From: Hydractinia symbiolongicarpus
Lineage: Eukaryota; Cnidaria; Hydrozoa; Anthoathecata; Hydractiniidae
Direction of reading: 5' to 3'
Assembly: GCF_029227915.1 (NCBI RefSeq)
Contig: NC_079878.1
Location: forward strand, 14,942,001 to 15,006,000
Length of the DNA: 64,000 nucleotides
A program made the position numbers and the translations under genes. The notes below the pieces were generated by a model. That model had not been told where the DNA came from. It ran no database searches and was given only the letters and a program-made list of their open reading frames with translations. Shown here one piece after another: positions 23,379-34,448 of the stretch (the first letter of the stretch is position 1; every line of letters starts with the position of its first letter).

Positions 23379-24412
23379 TCAAAGTTGCCGGCGCTCTTTT
23401 TTTTTTTTTTTTAAGGACTCAATTTTTAGTCTTTCGGTAGATCTGTAGTAGAGTCTACCGTGTGGTACCCCAATAAGGCTGCTGGTAAACTTACCAATTA
23501 ATCGCGCTAGAGTTCTTATTGTTATCTTCTCTCTCTGTGTCACTGCTTGACACAGATCGATTATGGCTGCCTTCTTTTTGGGGGTGAGAGCGACGGTCAT
23601 ATTTACTGTATCGATGATGAATCCAAGGAATTCCAAAACTTGTTTTGGTTCGAACTCGGATTTGTCTGGGTGGACCGTAAATCCCATTGAATCTAACAAA
23701 ACAACGGTTTTGTGTACGTTATTGCAGCACTGTTGTTTACTGACGTTCATAGTGATCAAGTCGTCAATGTAGTCAGCAATGGTGACCTGTTCCTTCCTTA
23801 ATTTAGATAAGGGTGGTTTCATTATCTTGGTGAATTTACGAGGTCCTTCTGTATAGCCAAAGGGGAGTACCAGGAACACGTATACCTTACCCTCAAGTTC
23901 GAATTTTAGGAGCTTCTGGCTTTCTTTGTGTATTGGTATGCTACAGTATGCATCCTTGATATCAAGTTTTGCCAGATACATGTCCTTTTGGATTAATCGA
24001 AGAATGGACGTTAAGGTTTGCATCTTAAACTTTCTTTTCTCAATGTGTACATTGAGTTTTTTGAGGTTTAGGATGAGCCTGAACCCACCGTCTGATTTCT
24101 CGGTGACGAATATGGGTGAGATAAAGTCGCCTGGTTCGCGACTGCTTAACCTTATTACACCTTTCCCCAAAAGGCTTTGTATTTCTTCGTCAATGAAGAG
24201 TTTCTTTTTTCTATCTAGGGGGTATGTCCGATATGGGGTTTGGGGCATCTCGTTTACTGGAATTTGCAAACCAGACACTGTCTGGAGGATCTCCCTATCG
24301 GTAGTTATGTCTTTCCACTGATCAAAATGAAACCTGAGAGAACCGGGTTTAAAATATTTGACTTTTGACCTTAGAAAAGCTTTTAGGGTCTCAGTATCGC
24401 TTACCTCAGGGA
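23379..24412 (-). pseudogene. DIRS reverse transcriptase
   Basis: Copies the element RNA into DNA. Motifs: FISPIFVTEKSDGGFRLILN, LNVHIEKRKFKMQTL, AKLDIKDAYCSIPI (first Asp), FLVLPFGYTEGPRKFTKIMK, IADYIDDLITM (catalytic DD) and EFEPKQVLEFLGFIID, ending in RLIGKFTSS. The frame is open without a Met from about 24412 (LRFHFDQWKDITTDREILQ), overlapping the gag end, so translation probably depends on frameshifting or re-initiation. A pure A-run (23395-23413 region) changes frame just before RNase H; the unit may be dead, or the run length may be a sequencing uncertainty. Confidence 0.88.
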
Positions 24413-25552
24413 TTAATTTTTCCTGTTGGTGTGCTTGGAAAAGTTGCTGTTGTGGCTGCGGTACGGTTTCTTTGACTGGGATTGCCCATTGTGGTAGTTG
24501 GCCCTCTTTTGGGGCTTGTAAGAGGGCCCTTTGTTTGATGAAGGCTCGAATCTTCTTTTTTGGCCTCTTTCCAGGAGTGATTTGAGCTGGTTCTCCTTTT
24601 TCAGCTTCTCAAGCCTTTCGCAGACGGAGGAACCAAACAGCCATTCGGAATCCTCTTCCACTTCTGTAGCTAAGGCTACGTACTCTTTTGCCAAGGAAGG
24701 CTTAATTAAGTCTCGCCTGACCTGATTTAGCAGCTGGGAGGTCTTACCAGCGAGGGTCATGGCGTCCTTAAGGTCGTTTAACGGACCCTTTGTGTCTGCG
24801 TTGGCATCACCGGATTTCTCCACCAACGTAGATGAAGCTTTCAGAAGCATAGCAACCGACGCTGAGTGCATGTTTTGGATGTCCTGCATCTTAACGTCAG
24901 TGGACCTGTGAAAATTGGAAAGTGTTTTCCAAATTTCGGTGTTTGTTCTCTTTGGGAGTAGAAAGTTGCAGTTTGATGGAATTGCTGCCGTTTCTAACTT
25001 CCGCTTGAGAACATCACCCTTGAGCCTTTTTTGCCAAAACACTTTGGCAGCACATGCCACTGATGACGTGACTTCTGGTCCAGAGGCCTTGCTGTCCTCT
25101 TCATAGTCATCAGTGGACTGTTGCCAGTACTCTTGGGCTGGCTCTTTGGTACCCTTTTTAGAATGCTCTGGTGCTTCGTCTTTGGAAGAAGGCGATTCTG
25201 AGCGCGTGGATCTAAACCAGAGGTTTGAACCAGTGATAGATATTCTTTCTTCCTCCTGTTGGGTACTGGATTTGCTAGCCAGAGTTCCATCTGGAACATT
25301 GGGGCTAGGATTAAGACTAGACCGGGTCCCCTCTGGGACAATAGGGTCTGTCAGGTGGCTAAGTCTTGCCATAAAGGTGTTCATGCTGGCCAGTGTGTCG
25401 TGTATTCGACTTAGTTCGGCCTTTTGTCGCTCGGATACGATGGATACGACTTGGTCTACGATACCTGTGCAGTCCACGGGGATAGGAACAGGGTGTTCGG
25501 GGTCCTGTAAGGTGAAGTCATGGTCGCTATTTTTGCTGTGCTGTGGGAGCAT
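24413..25552 (-). CDS. DIRS gag-like protein (379 aa)
   Basis: The first gene of the element, intact from MLPQHSKNSD to its stop. It is Ser/Glu/Lys-rich and hydrophilic in the middle (SESPSSKDEAPEHSKKG), with a conserved C-terminal part (LAKEYVALATEVEEDSEW, FGSSVCERLEKLKKENQLKS) and a basic tail (SKKPYRSHNSNFSKHTN) suited to RNA binding. No CCHC knuckle is seen. The position ahead of RT and the overlap with it support a structural gag role. Confidence 0.72.
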   Translation of the reverse strand: MLPQHSKNSDHDFTLQDPEHPVPIPVDCTGIVDQVVSIVSERQKAELSRIHDTLASMNTFMARLSHLTDPIVPEGTRSSLNPSPNVPDGTLASKSSTQQEEERISITGSNLWFRSTRSESPSSKDEAPEHSKKGTKEPAQEYWQQSTDDYEEDSKASGPEVTSSVACAAKVFWQKRLKGDVLKRKLETAAIPSNCNFLLPKRTNTEIWKTLSNFHRSTDVKMQDIQNMHSASVAMLLKASSTLVEKSGDANADTKGPLNDLKDAMTLAGKTSQLLNQVRRDLIKPSLAKEYVALATEVEEDSEWLFGSSVCERLEKLKKENQLKSLLERGQKRRFEPSSNKGPSYKPQKRANYHNGQSQSKKPYRSHNSNFSKHTNRKN

Positions 25553-25841
25553 GGGATCGTCGCTTTCTTGTTACATTATTCTTAAACCGAATAATTAGTA
25601 AAAAGAATACACACTAGAGGAATTATCCTAACCTAACACCAGCACTATAAACTCATTTAGTTTATATCACTTAGCTATGTATCAATACAAAAGATACCTA
25701 AACGTGTCTACTCGAGCACTTGGCACTTCGCGTCCGTTCACATTTGTTTACGAAATCGAAAGAGGAGATTTACGGAAGCCGAATCTCATTTGAATACTTA
25801 CGATCAGAGGCTAAATTATTATTGTGGCTTAACCCGGCTAG

Positions 25842-26014
25842 TCTCTTTAATAATACCCGTCGTCTGTCTGTCTCTGCGCGGACCCCCCGCTGAGTTACAC
25901 AATGATGTTACGGAAACACGAATATCAAATGCGATATACTTTTATTCGCTTTGTTGCGACGGGTAAATATAAAGGACGGGCGAACCCGTGAATTATTCCA
26001 CGGGCAACGACTGG
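25842..26014 (+). mobile_element. Helitron unit 7, 173-bp non-autonomous
   Basis: Starts TCTCTTTAATAATACCCG and contains GCGGACCCCCCGCTGAGTTA and TTACGGAAACACGAATATCA. It ends with the short-unit hairpin and CAACGACTGG. Confidence 0.83.
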
Positions 26015-26186
26015 TCTATATTATAATACTCGTAAACGGTGTCCCGTAACGGAAGCACGAAATTTTTAAAATGCGCACGAATATCAAAGGCGATATATTT
26101 TTATCCACTTTGTTGCGACGGGTAAATTTAAAGGACGAGTGAACGCGACGGGCGACCCCGTGGATTTTTCCACGGGTTAACGACTA
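26015..26186 (+). mobile_element. Helitron unit 8, near copy of unit 2
   Basis: TCTATATTATAATACTCG start and a TTAACGACTA end joined to TATTATAATG, repeating the same damaged junction as units 2/3. Confidence 0.78.
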
Positions 26187-26321
26187 TATTATAATGCCCG
26201 TATACATCTGTATGTCTGTCTGTCACGCAAAATGGTAGCTTGGCTTCGCAATACCGGGAAGCACGTAACGCGGTATAAAAACGACGGGCGAACCCGTGGA
26301 TTTTCCACGGCTAACGACTAG
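26187..26321 (+). mobile_element. Helitron unit 9, near copy of unit 3
   Basis: Matches 16291-16425 apart from a few base changes, and ends CTAACGACTAG before the next TCTCT. Confidence 0.78.
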
Positions 26322-27662
26322 TCTCTTTAATAATAGCCGTATTCCGTCTGTCTGTCTCTGCGCAACATGGCGGAGCAAGTAGCGAGACCCGCCGAAAATC
26401 CCCGCGGAATCGAATCCCCGGCAGACCCCGTTTTTTTACCGGCCTTGCTTTGCCGCTCATTGTAATAAACCAATCACGAGGCTCCATTTTCACTAATGAC
26501 CAATCCAAGTGCTTCGCGGCCTCAACATGCCGACGGGAGGAAACATGCTACCCCTAAGGCCATTTTGGTTTGGAAGTGATGGTGTGAAGTTTGTAGGTTT
26601 CCTTTCAATCCTCCTTATTTCTTCTGAGTACTTTTTATCCTATAGGATTATTTAGTTTGTTTTCACATGTTAAGGTGAATATTTCATCACATTTTCTTAA
26701 TCTTAAACAAACCAATTTTAAGTTTTTGGCTAGCTACACAACGTACATTTTGAGGCAGCTAGCTATAGCTATCTTTATTTATTCCTATTCTTTTAAAGTT
26801 TTTATTCAGTTTGGTATATTGTTCTTTATTTTTTTGTTGAAGTTGGGTCTACCTATCTAGCTCCTTTTAGCTCTACCTCAGGCTAAAAAGTGAAAGTAGC
26901 TAAATGCAGTTAGGCAGCTACCAATTTTATTACTGCTATGAAAGCTTATGCTGAAAAATAAAATTGCTGAGTATATATTTTTTTAACTGAACTTGATAAC
27001 GACAGGCGGTTTCCTGATTTTTTTTAAACTGAAGTCGCGATAAAGTTTTTTTAAAAATGGTGTTATGCCTATACTCATGTGCGACACAGTCTAGCTGTAC
27101 TAAGCGCTTAGTTCGGTGGTAACAACGGGCTGTTTCCTGTGTTTCTGTTTAACCGAAGTTGTGATAACGTTTTTTACAGAAAAAAAGTACACACTGTTTA
27201 CCTATACTAAGCGCTCAGCTTAACATTTTTTTGAACTTTTCCCGGGAACATTCCCTGAAAAATAAAGAAGGTTGGCCAGCTGCTTTCGCTATGACGGGGT
27301 AACATTGAATTGTAATCTGGGTTTTTATTTTACCTAAGTTGTTGAAAGTTATTTTTTGAATAGTATATTACACCGGAAACACCATAAAGTTGTGTGCACT
27401 TCACTTGATTTTCTACACACTATATGGCTGTACTAAAGCGCTTTACCTGAATGTGTGGCACAGTTGACGGTTCTTATTAATCACTCAATCTGGTGTTGCT
27501 GGGTAACACAGCTACTTGTGGCTTAACCCGGCGTTTCAACAGAGTGTATTCTGTGTTTTGTAAACCAAAGCTTCAATAGTTTTTTTGAAATAGTGTTCAA
27601 TGGCGGGTCACACCTTGACTTGTGGCTTACCCCGGCGTTTCAACGCCGGGTTTCCCGGCTAG
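26322..27662 (+). mobile_element. Helitron unit 10, long non-autonomous (1341 bp)
   Basis: The 5' end is shared with the Rep-bearing unit 4 (CAACATGGCGGAGCAAGTAG). The middle has degenerate repeats of about 120 bases. The 3' end is CCCGGCGTTTCAACGCCGGG plus TTTCCCGGCTAG. Confidence 0.85.
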
Positions 27663-27784
27663 TCTATAATAATAGCCGTCGTCTGTCTGTTCGTGCGTCT
27701 GTTTGTCTTTTTGTTACGGAAACACGAAATGCAATATTTAAAGGACGGGCGACCCCGTGGATTTTTCCGCGGGTTAACGTCTAG
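27663..27784 (+). mobile_element. Helitron unit 11, 122-bp non-autonomous
   Basis: TCTATAATAATAGCCGTC start, internal deletion compared with the 177-bp units, short-unit hairpin and AACGTCTAG end. Confidence 0.8.
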
Positions 27785-29706
27785 TCTCTATAATAATAGC
27801 CGTATTCCGTCTGTCTGTCTCTGCGCAACATGGCGGAGCGAGTAGCGAGACCCGCCGAAAATCCCCGCGGCCCTGCAGCTTTATTTCGAATCCCTGGCAG
27901 ACCCCGTTTTTTTACCGGCCTTGCTTTGCCGCTCATTGCAATAAACCAATCACAAGGCTCCATTTTCACTAATGACCAATCCAAGTGCTTCGCGGCCTCA
28001 ACATGTCGACGGGAGGAAACATGCTACCCCTACGAAGGCCATTTTGGTTTGGAAGTGATGGTGTGAAGTTTGTAGGTTTCCTTTCAATCCTCCTTATTTC
28101 TTATGAGTACTTTTTATCCTATAGGATTATTTAGTTTGTTTTCACATGTTAAGGTGAATATTTCATCACGTTTTCTAGCTACGTATAAATCTTAAACAAA
28201 CCAATTTTAAGTTTTTGGCTAGCTAGAAAACGTACATTTTAAGGCAGCTAGCTATAGCTAGCTTTATTTATTCCTATACTTTTAAAGTTTTTATTCAGTT
28301 TGGTATATTATTATTTATTTTTATGTTGAAGTTGGGTCTACCTAGCTAGCTCCTCTTTTAGCTACATCCTGCTAAAAAGTGAAAGTAGCCAAATGCAGTT
28401 TGGCTGCAAGTGAAAGTAGCCAAATGCAGTTTGGCTGCAACACAATTCTTAACAATTCTTATGCTAAATGCAGTTGGCAGCGGCCACTTTTATTACTGAT
28501 TTAAAAATTTATTATTCAAAATAAAGTTGCTGAGTAATTTTTTAAACTGAACCGGGTTAATGCCAGGCTGTTCACTGATTTCTTTCAAAACCGAAGCGAT
28601 AAGGATTTTTGGAAAATGGTATTACCCCTATGCTCATGTATGACACGATTCACCTGTTAAGCGCTCAGCCTGGTGTTAACGACGGGCTGTTTCCTGTGTT
28701 TTTATTTAAACCGTTGTGATAAATTTTATTTGGAAAATTTTATTACGCCTGTTACTCATGTATGACACAATTTACATGTTAAGTGCTCCGCCTGGTGTTA
28801 ATGACGTGCTTTTTCCGTGTTTTTATTTAATCCGTTGTGATAAAGTTTTTTTTACCTGCAATAAACATTCAACCTGGTGTTAACAACAGGGTGTTTTGTG
28901 TGTTTTTTATTTAAATTGAAGTTGCGATAAGTTTTTTTGGGAAAAGGCTATTATGGCTATAACGCATGTGTGACACCATATACCTGTACTAAGTGCTCAG
29001 TCCGGTGTCATGATTAATTTGTTAAGGTTTACTGAAACGTACTCCGCAAAATAAAATAATATTGACTATTTTCTTTTCTTATGACGGGGTAACAACAGGT
29101 TGTAAACTGTGTTTTTATTTTGGTTAAAGTTGCAGTAAAGTTATATATATACATATATTTTAAAAAGTACATTACAACCGAAACACTATAATGTTGTGTG
29201 AGCTTTACTCAATTCACGGCATATTCTGCATACCTGTACTAGAGCACTCAAATTATGGATTTTTATTAGTTTTTTTATGGGGTAACGACTGGATTTTTCC
29301 TGTGTTTTAAGTTAAACCGAAATTGCAGTAAAGTTTTTTATGAAAAGGGTATTATGCGTTCTCGGCCCACTGTCATGATTAAGTTTTGAACTTTTAAGGA
29401 AACTTATTCCGCAAAATAAAATAATATTGCCCGATTGTTTTTGCTATGGCGGAGTAACAACGGTTTGTAAACTGTTTTAATTCAGCTTTTGTTGCGGGAA
29501 ATTATTTTTTTTTAAATATCTTACAGTCGCAACACTGCAATGGTGTGTGCCCTCCACTTGATTTACGACATACTGCATACCCGTACTAAAGCGCTCCACC
29601 TCACCGGGTTGCACAGTTTGCGGTTCTTATTAAGCGCTCCTCAAGGCGTTCAACAACAGTTACTTGTGGCTTAACCCGGCGTCGAAACGCCGGGTCTCCC
29701 GGCTAG
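27785..29706 (+). mobile_element. Helitron unit 12, long non-autonomous (1922 bp)
   Basis: The longest element without coding sequence. Its 5' 280 bases match units 4, 10 and 19. It has a doubled AAGTAGCCAAATGCAGTTTG segment (28378-28440) and at least four degenerate repeats of about 120 bases (28540-29040). The 3' hairpin is CCCGGCGTCGAAACGCCGGG, then TCTCCCGGCTAG. Confidence 0.85.
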
Positions 29707-30592
29707 TCTCTATTATAATAGCCGTATTCCGTCTGTCTGTCTCTGCGCGGACCCCCCGCTGAGTTAGGAAATGATGTTACGGAAACACGAATATCAAATG
29801 CAATACATTTTTATCCACTTTGCCGCGACGAGTAAATATGAAGGACGGGCGAACCCGTCGATTTTTTCACGGGCAACGACTAGTCTCTTTAATAATAGCC
29901 GTATTCCGTCTGTCTGTCTCTGCGCGGACCCCCCGCTGAGTTAGAAAATCATGTTATGGAAACACGAATATCAAATGCGATATATTTTTATCCACTTTGT
30001 TGCGGCGGGTTAATATAAAGGACGGGCGATCCCGTGGATTTTTCCACGGTCAACGACTAGTCTCTATTATAATAGCCGTATTCCGTCTGTCTGTCTCTGC
30101 GCGGACCCCCCGCTGAGTTAGAAAATGATGTTACGGAAACACGAATATCAAATGCGATATATTTTTATCCATTTTGCCGCGACGAGTTAATATAAAGGAC
30201 GGGCGAACCCGTGGATTATTTCCCGGGTAACAACTAGTCTCTATTATAATAGCCGTATTCTGTCTGTCTGTCTCTGCGCGGACCCCCCGCTGAGTTATAA
30301 AATGATGTTACAGAAACACGAATATCAAATGCGATATATTTTTATCCACTTTGCCGCGACGGGTAAATTTAAAGGACGGGCGAACCCGTGGATTCTTCCA
30401 CGGGCTAACGACTAGTCTCTATAATAATAGCCGTATTCCGTCTGTCTGTCTCTGCGCTGACCCCCCGCTGAGTTAGAAAATAATGTTACGGAAACACGAA
30501 TATCAAATCCGATATATTTTTATCCACTTTGTTACGACGAGTAAATATAAAGGACGAGCGAACCCATGGATTTTTCCACGGGTAACGACTAT
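29707..30592 (+). mobile_element. Helitron units 13-17, five consecutive short units of about 177 bp
   Basis: Borders at 29707-29883, 29884-30060, 30061-30237, 30238-30415 and 30416-30592: lengths 177, 177, 177, 178 and 177. Each starts TCTCTWTWATAATAGCCG, contains GCGGACCCCCCGCTGAGTTA (GCGCTGACC in the last) and ends at a CCCGTGG-type hairpin plus CTAG; the last has lost the G. They differ from one another by scattered single-base changes. Confidence 0.9.
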
Positions 30593-30933
30593 TTATAATA
30601 ATATGCTTTATGAAAAATATTAGGGTACGATATTGGGTTAAAAACAATCAGTCCATAAAAACAGAAATAGAAAATAATAACCAGTCTGATTAGAAATTTT
30701 AATATTGTTATACAAAAAAGCGTGTAATAGATTTCAAATTAAATACAGCGAGTTGATTTACTTTGTCTATGCCTCATGTTGGCTGCTATAAAAATGGAAT
30801 GGCTGCTATAAAGATGGAAAATTTAAGACTTTAATGCACCCGGTCAATGACCAGGACGTTGTGTTTAGTATCTTGGTACTTTGCGCTCGCGAAGTGTTAA
30901 TCCATGCGAAAGAAGTGTCCGCTGTCAGACTAG
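30593..30933 (+). mobile_element. Atypical Helitron-array segment
   Basis: Starts with a decayed 5' end (TTTATAATAATATGC) and ends GTCAGACTAG before the next unit's TCTCT, but has no 3' hairpin and unique AT-rich content, with a doubled GGCTGCTATAAA (30780-30815). It could be a diverged unit or captured host DNA. Confidence 0.5.
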
Positions 30934-32703
30934 TCTCTATAATAATAGCCGTCGTCTGTCTGTCTGTTCAAAAGGGTTACCGATATTCCTTTGATCTTTC
31001 CGCGAATTTTTAGAAAACAGGGGGTTGTTTAATGGAAAACTTTATAATTAATTGAACTAAACTCAAGAAATTAATTTATTACCTTAATTAATTTAATTAC
31101 TTTAATTTATTGCCATAAGTAAGAAAAGTAAATTTAGTGATAAAAATGAATGCATTATTTTAATACGCCATTTTTAATAATAATTACCCCCGTGACCTCA
31201 ATCGCCGTTTTCGCTCAGAAGCTACAGAAAACAAATGGGACAGTTTACTGATAGTTTTACTGACTTTGTTTTGACCGCTCGCACATAATACACCAATCAA
31301 AACACTTGATTGTTTAAAAAACCAATCCAAGACTTTCGCGGCCTGGGCATGCCAACGAAGAAACATGAGGACCGAAACATGATGGCCATTTTTGTTTTTA
31401 AAGTAATGGTGGGTCAGTGCTGTTTGTAAGTCTGTTTCAATTTTTGTCTACTATAAGCTTTTTATTTTCGTAATATTGTTTTTTTGTATGTTCTAAAATG
31501 TTAATATAAATACATTGTCACGTTTTTAGTCACGTACAGATCTTAAACGCGCCAGTTTTTGATTTTTGGCTAGGAACGAAAATTTGTTTTTGGAAAAATT
31601 TTGGAGGCTAGCTAGCTAGAACCTTACTTATTACTATTCTGTATGGTATAACAGCTTTTATCCTTCCCACCATTTATTTTTGTGTTGAGACTGTAGCCAT
31701 TTAGCTAGCTCCTATCTTTGGCTAAAAAGTGAGAGTATAAAAATGCAGTTTGGCTACAACAATATTCTTAAACAAAAAGTGTTATACTAAATGCAGTTAG
31801 CTAGGTACCTACATCTGTTTTTATTTTTTCCTGAAAACTTTTTGTGCAAATAAAATGACTGACAGATTATTTTAGCTGAACCGGTAATGACAGACTGTTC
31901 CCTGTGTTTTCATTAAAACCGAAGTTGCAATGAAGTTTTTTTGGAAATGGGGTATTACGCCTATACGCCTGTTCAACTCTGTTTTACTATACTAAGCGGT
32001 TAGCCCAGGGTTAACAACATACTGTTGTTTTTGGTAAAGGCTGTTACGCTTATACGCATGTACAACATGGTTTTCCTGTACTAAGGGGTCAACCCAATGT
32101 GACAATTCATTTTTAAACTTTCTCGGTAATCACGTCTGTACGAATGTGCAACAATGTTTACTTGGACTAACCGCTCAGCCCTGTTGTGTTTTTTTAAACA
32201 GAGTCTATGAGAAAGTTTTTTCCAAAGGCGTATTATTCCTATACGCCTGTGCAACACGGTTTAACTGTAGTAAGCGCTTGGCCCAGTGTCACGATAAATT
32301 TTTTAACTTTCACAAGAACTTATTCTGCAAAATAAAATAATACTGACTGATTGTTTTTGCTATGATGGGGTACCGACTGTTGTTTGTAAACTGTGTTTTT
32401 ATTTCAGCTATCGTTGTGGGGAATGTTTTTTGAAAAATATGTTACAGTCGCAAGACTATAATGATGTATGCGCTTCACTTAATTTACGACATACTGTATA
32501 CCTGTACTAAAGTGCTCCACCTGGTCGTGTGGCACAGTTTACGGCTCTTATTAAGCGCTCCACAGAGTGTTCAACGTCAGGTCACACCTTGACTTTGGCC
32601 TACCCTGGCGTTTTGACACCGGGGTAAGCCAAATGCGACACGCGTTTAAGTGGTATAAAAAGGATGTGCGGACCCGTGGATTTTTCCACGGGCCATCGAC
32701 TAG
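30934..32703 (+). mobile_element. Helitron unit 18, long non-autonomous with two 3' hairpins
   Basis: TCTCTATAATAATAGCCGTC start, then AAAAGGGTTACCGATATTCC. The main body matches units 5/6. It reaches the long-unit 3' region (CTGGCGTTTTGACACCGGGG), then runs on through ATAAAAAGGATGTGCGG to the short-unit hairpin and CCATCGACTAG. It appears to have read through its own end into a neighbouring short unit's 3' end. Confidence 0.82.
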
Positions 32704-34271
32704 TCTCTATTATAATAGCCGTATTTTGTCTGTCTCTGCGCAACATGGCGGAGCAAGTAGCGAGACATACGGAAAATCCCCCCGGCCCTGTAGCTTTATT
32801 TCGAATCCCCGGCAGACCCCGTTTTTTTACCGGCCTTGCTTTGCCGCTCATTGTAATAAACCAATCACGAGGCTCCATTTTCACTAATGACCAATCCAAG
32901 TGCTTCGCGGCCTCAACATGCCGACGGGAGGAAACATGCTACCCCTACGAAGGCCATTTTGGTTTAGAAGTGATGGTGTGAAGTTTGTAGGTTTCCTTTC
33001 CATCCTCCTTATTTCTTCTGACTACTTTTTATCCTATAGGATTATTTAGTTTGTTTTCACATGTTAAGGTGAATATTTCTTCACGTTTTCTAGCTACGTA
33101 TAAATCTTAAATAAACCAATTTTAAGTTTTTGGCTAGCTACAAAACGTACATTTTGAGGCAGCTAGCTATAGCTAGCTTTATTTATTCCTATACTTTTAA
33201 AGTTTTTATTGAGTTTGGTATATTATTATTTATTTTTATGTTGAAGTTGGGTCTACCTAGCTAGCTCCTCTTTTAGCTACATCCTGCTAAATAGTGAAAG
33301 TAGCCAAATGCAGTTTGGCTGCAAGTGAAAGTAGCCAAATGCAGTTTGGCTGCAACACAATTCTTAACAATTCTTATGCTAAATGGAGTTGGCAGCGGCC
33401 ACTTTTATTACTGATTTAAAAATTTATTATGCAAAATAAAATTGCTGAGTAATTTTTTAAACTGAACCGGGTTAATGCCAGCAGGCTGTTCACTGATTTC
33501 TTTTAAAACCAAAGCGATAAGGATTTTTGGAAAATGGTATTACCCCTATGCTCATGTATGACACGATTCACCTGTTAAGCGCTCAGCCTGGTGTTAACGA
33601 CGGGCTGTTTCCTGTGTTTTTATTTAAACCGTTGTGATAAATTTTATTTGGAAAATTTTATTACGCCTGTTACTCATGTATGACACAATTTACATGTTAA
33701 GTGCTCATCCTGGTGTTAATTACGTGCTTTTTCCGTGTTTTTATTTAATCCGTTGTGATAAAGTTTTTTTACCTGCAATAAACATTCAACCTGGTGTTAA
33801 CAACAGGGTGTTTTGTGTGTTTTTTATTTAAATTGAAGTTGCGATAAGTTTTTTTGGGAAAAGGCTATTATGGCTATAACGCATGTGTGACACCATTTAC
33901 CTGTACTAAGTGCTCAGTCCGATGTCATGATTAATTTGTTAAGGTTTACTGAAACGTACTCCGCAAAATAAAATAAAATTGACCAATTGTTTTTCCTATG
34001 ACGGGGTAACGAATGGTTGTAAATTGTGTTTTTATTTTGGCTAAAGTTACAGTAGAGTTATATTTTCAAAAATACACTACAGCCGAAACACTATAGTGTT
34101 GTGTGCGCTTTACTTGATTAACGACATACTGCGTACCTGTACTAAAGCGCTCCACCTGACCGTGTAGTACAGTTTACGGCTCTTATTAAGCGCTCCACAT
34201 AGTGTTCAATGGCGGGTCACACCTTGACTTGTGGCTTACCCCGGCGTTTCGACGCCGGGTTTCCCGGCTAG
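32704..34271 (+). mobile_element. Helitron unit 19, long non-autonomous (1568 bp)
   Basis: Close to unit 12 over most of its length, including the doubled AGTAGCCAAATGCAGTTTGG, but shorter in the repeat region. Ends CCCGGCGTTTCGACGCCGGG plus TTTCCCGGCTAG. Confidence 0.86.
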
Positions 34272-34448
34272 TCTCTATTATAATAGCCGTATTCCGTCTG
34301 TCTGTCTCTGCGCGGACCCCCCGCTGAGTTAGAGAATGATGTTACGGAAACACGAATATCAAATGCGATATATTTTTATCCACTTTGTTACGACGGGTAA
34401 ATATAAAGGACGGGCGAACCCGTGGATTTTTCCACGGGCAACGACTAG
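34272..34448 (+). mobile_element. Helitron unit 20, 177-bp short unit
   Basis: Same layout and length as units 13-17, with the short-unit hairpin and CAACGACTAG. Confidence 0.88.

Larger units (their letters stand above)
21260..25823 (-). mobile_element. DIRS-type tyrosine-recombinase retrotransposon (about 4.56 kb)
   Basis: Reading on the minus strand: gag-like gene, RT, RNase H, tyrosine recombinase. The borders come from comparison with the empty site in unit 5. The right end (about 25765-25823) and left end carry inverted copies of AATAATAATTTAGCCTCTGA and the following bases. At the left the terminal motif occurs three times: forward at about 21291, reversed at about 21430-21475, and forward at 21497. 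DIRS elements have no integrase or target duplication, which fits. Confidence 0.85.
20022..25841 (+). mobile_element. Helitron unit 6, long non-autonomous, interrupted by a DIRS-type element
   Basis: Copy of unit 5 up to CCTTTACTT (21259), then the inserted retroelement, then GTGGCTTAACCCGGCTAG (25824-25841). Unit 5 shows the uninterrupted site CCTTTACTTGTGGC. The 3' hairpin is missing here, as if the bases between two CCCGG copies had been deleted. Confidence 0.82.

Noticed and set aside
22890-25598. Long plus-strand frames over the DIRS element
   Set aside because: They are antisense to motif-bearing gag, RT and RNase H frames and carry no motif of their own.
26311-26508. Minus-strand frames beginning MDWSLVKMEP in several Helitron units
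   Set aside because: They repeat because the DNA repeats; they end at different points and lack recognisable domains.
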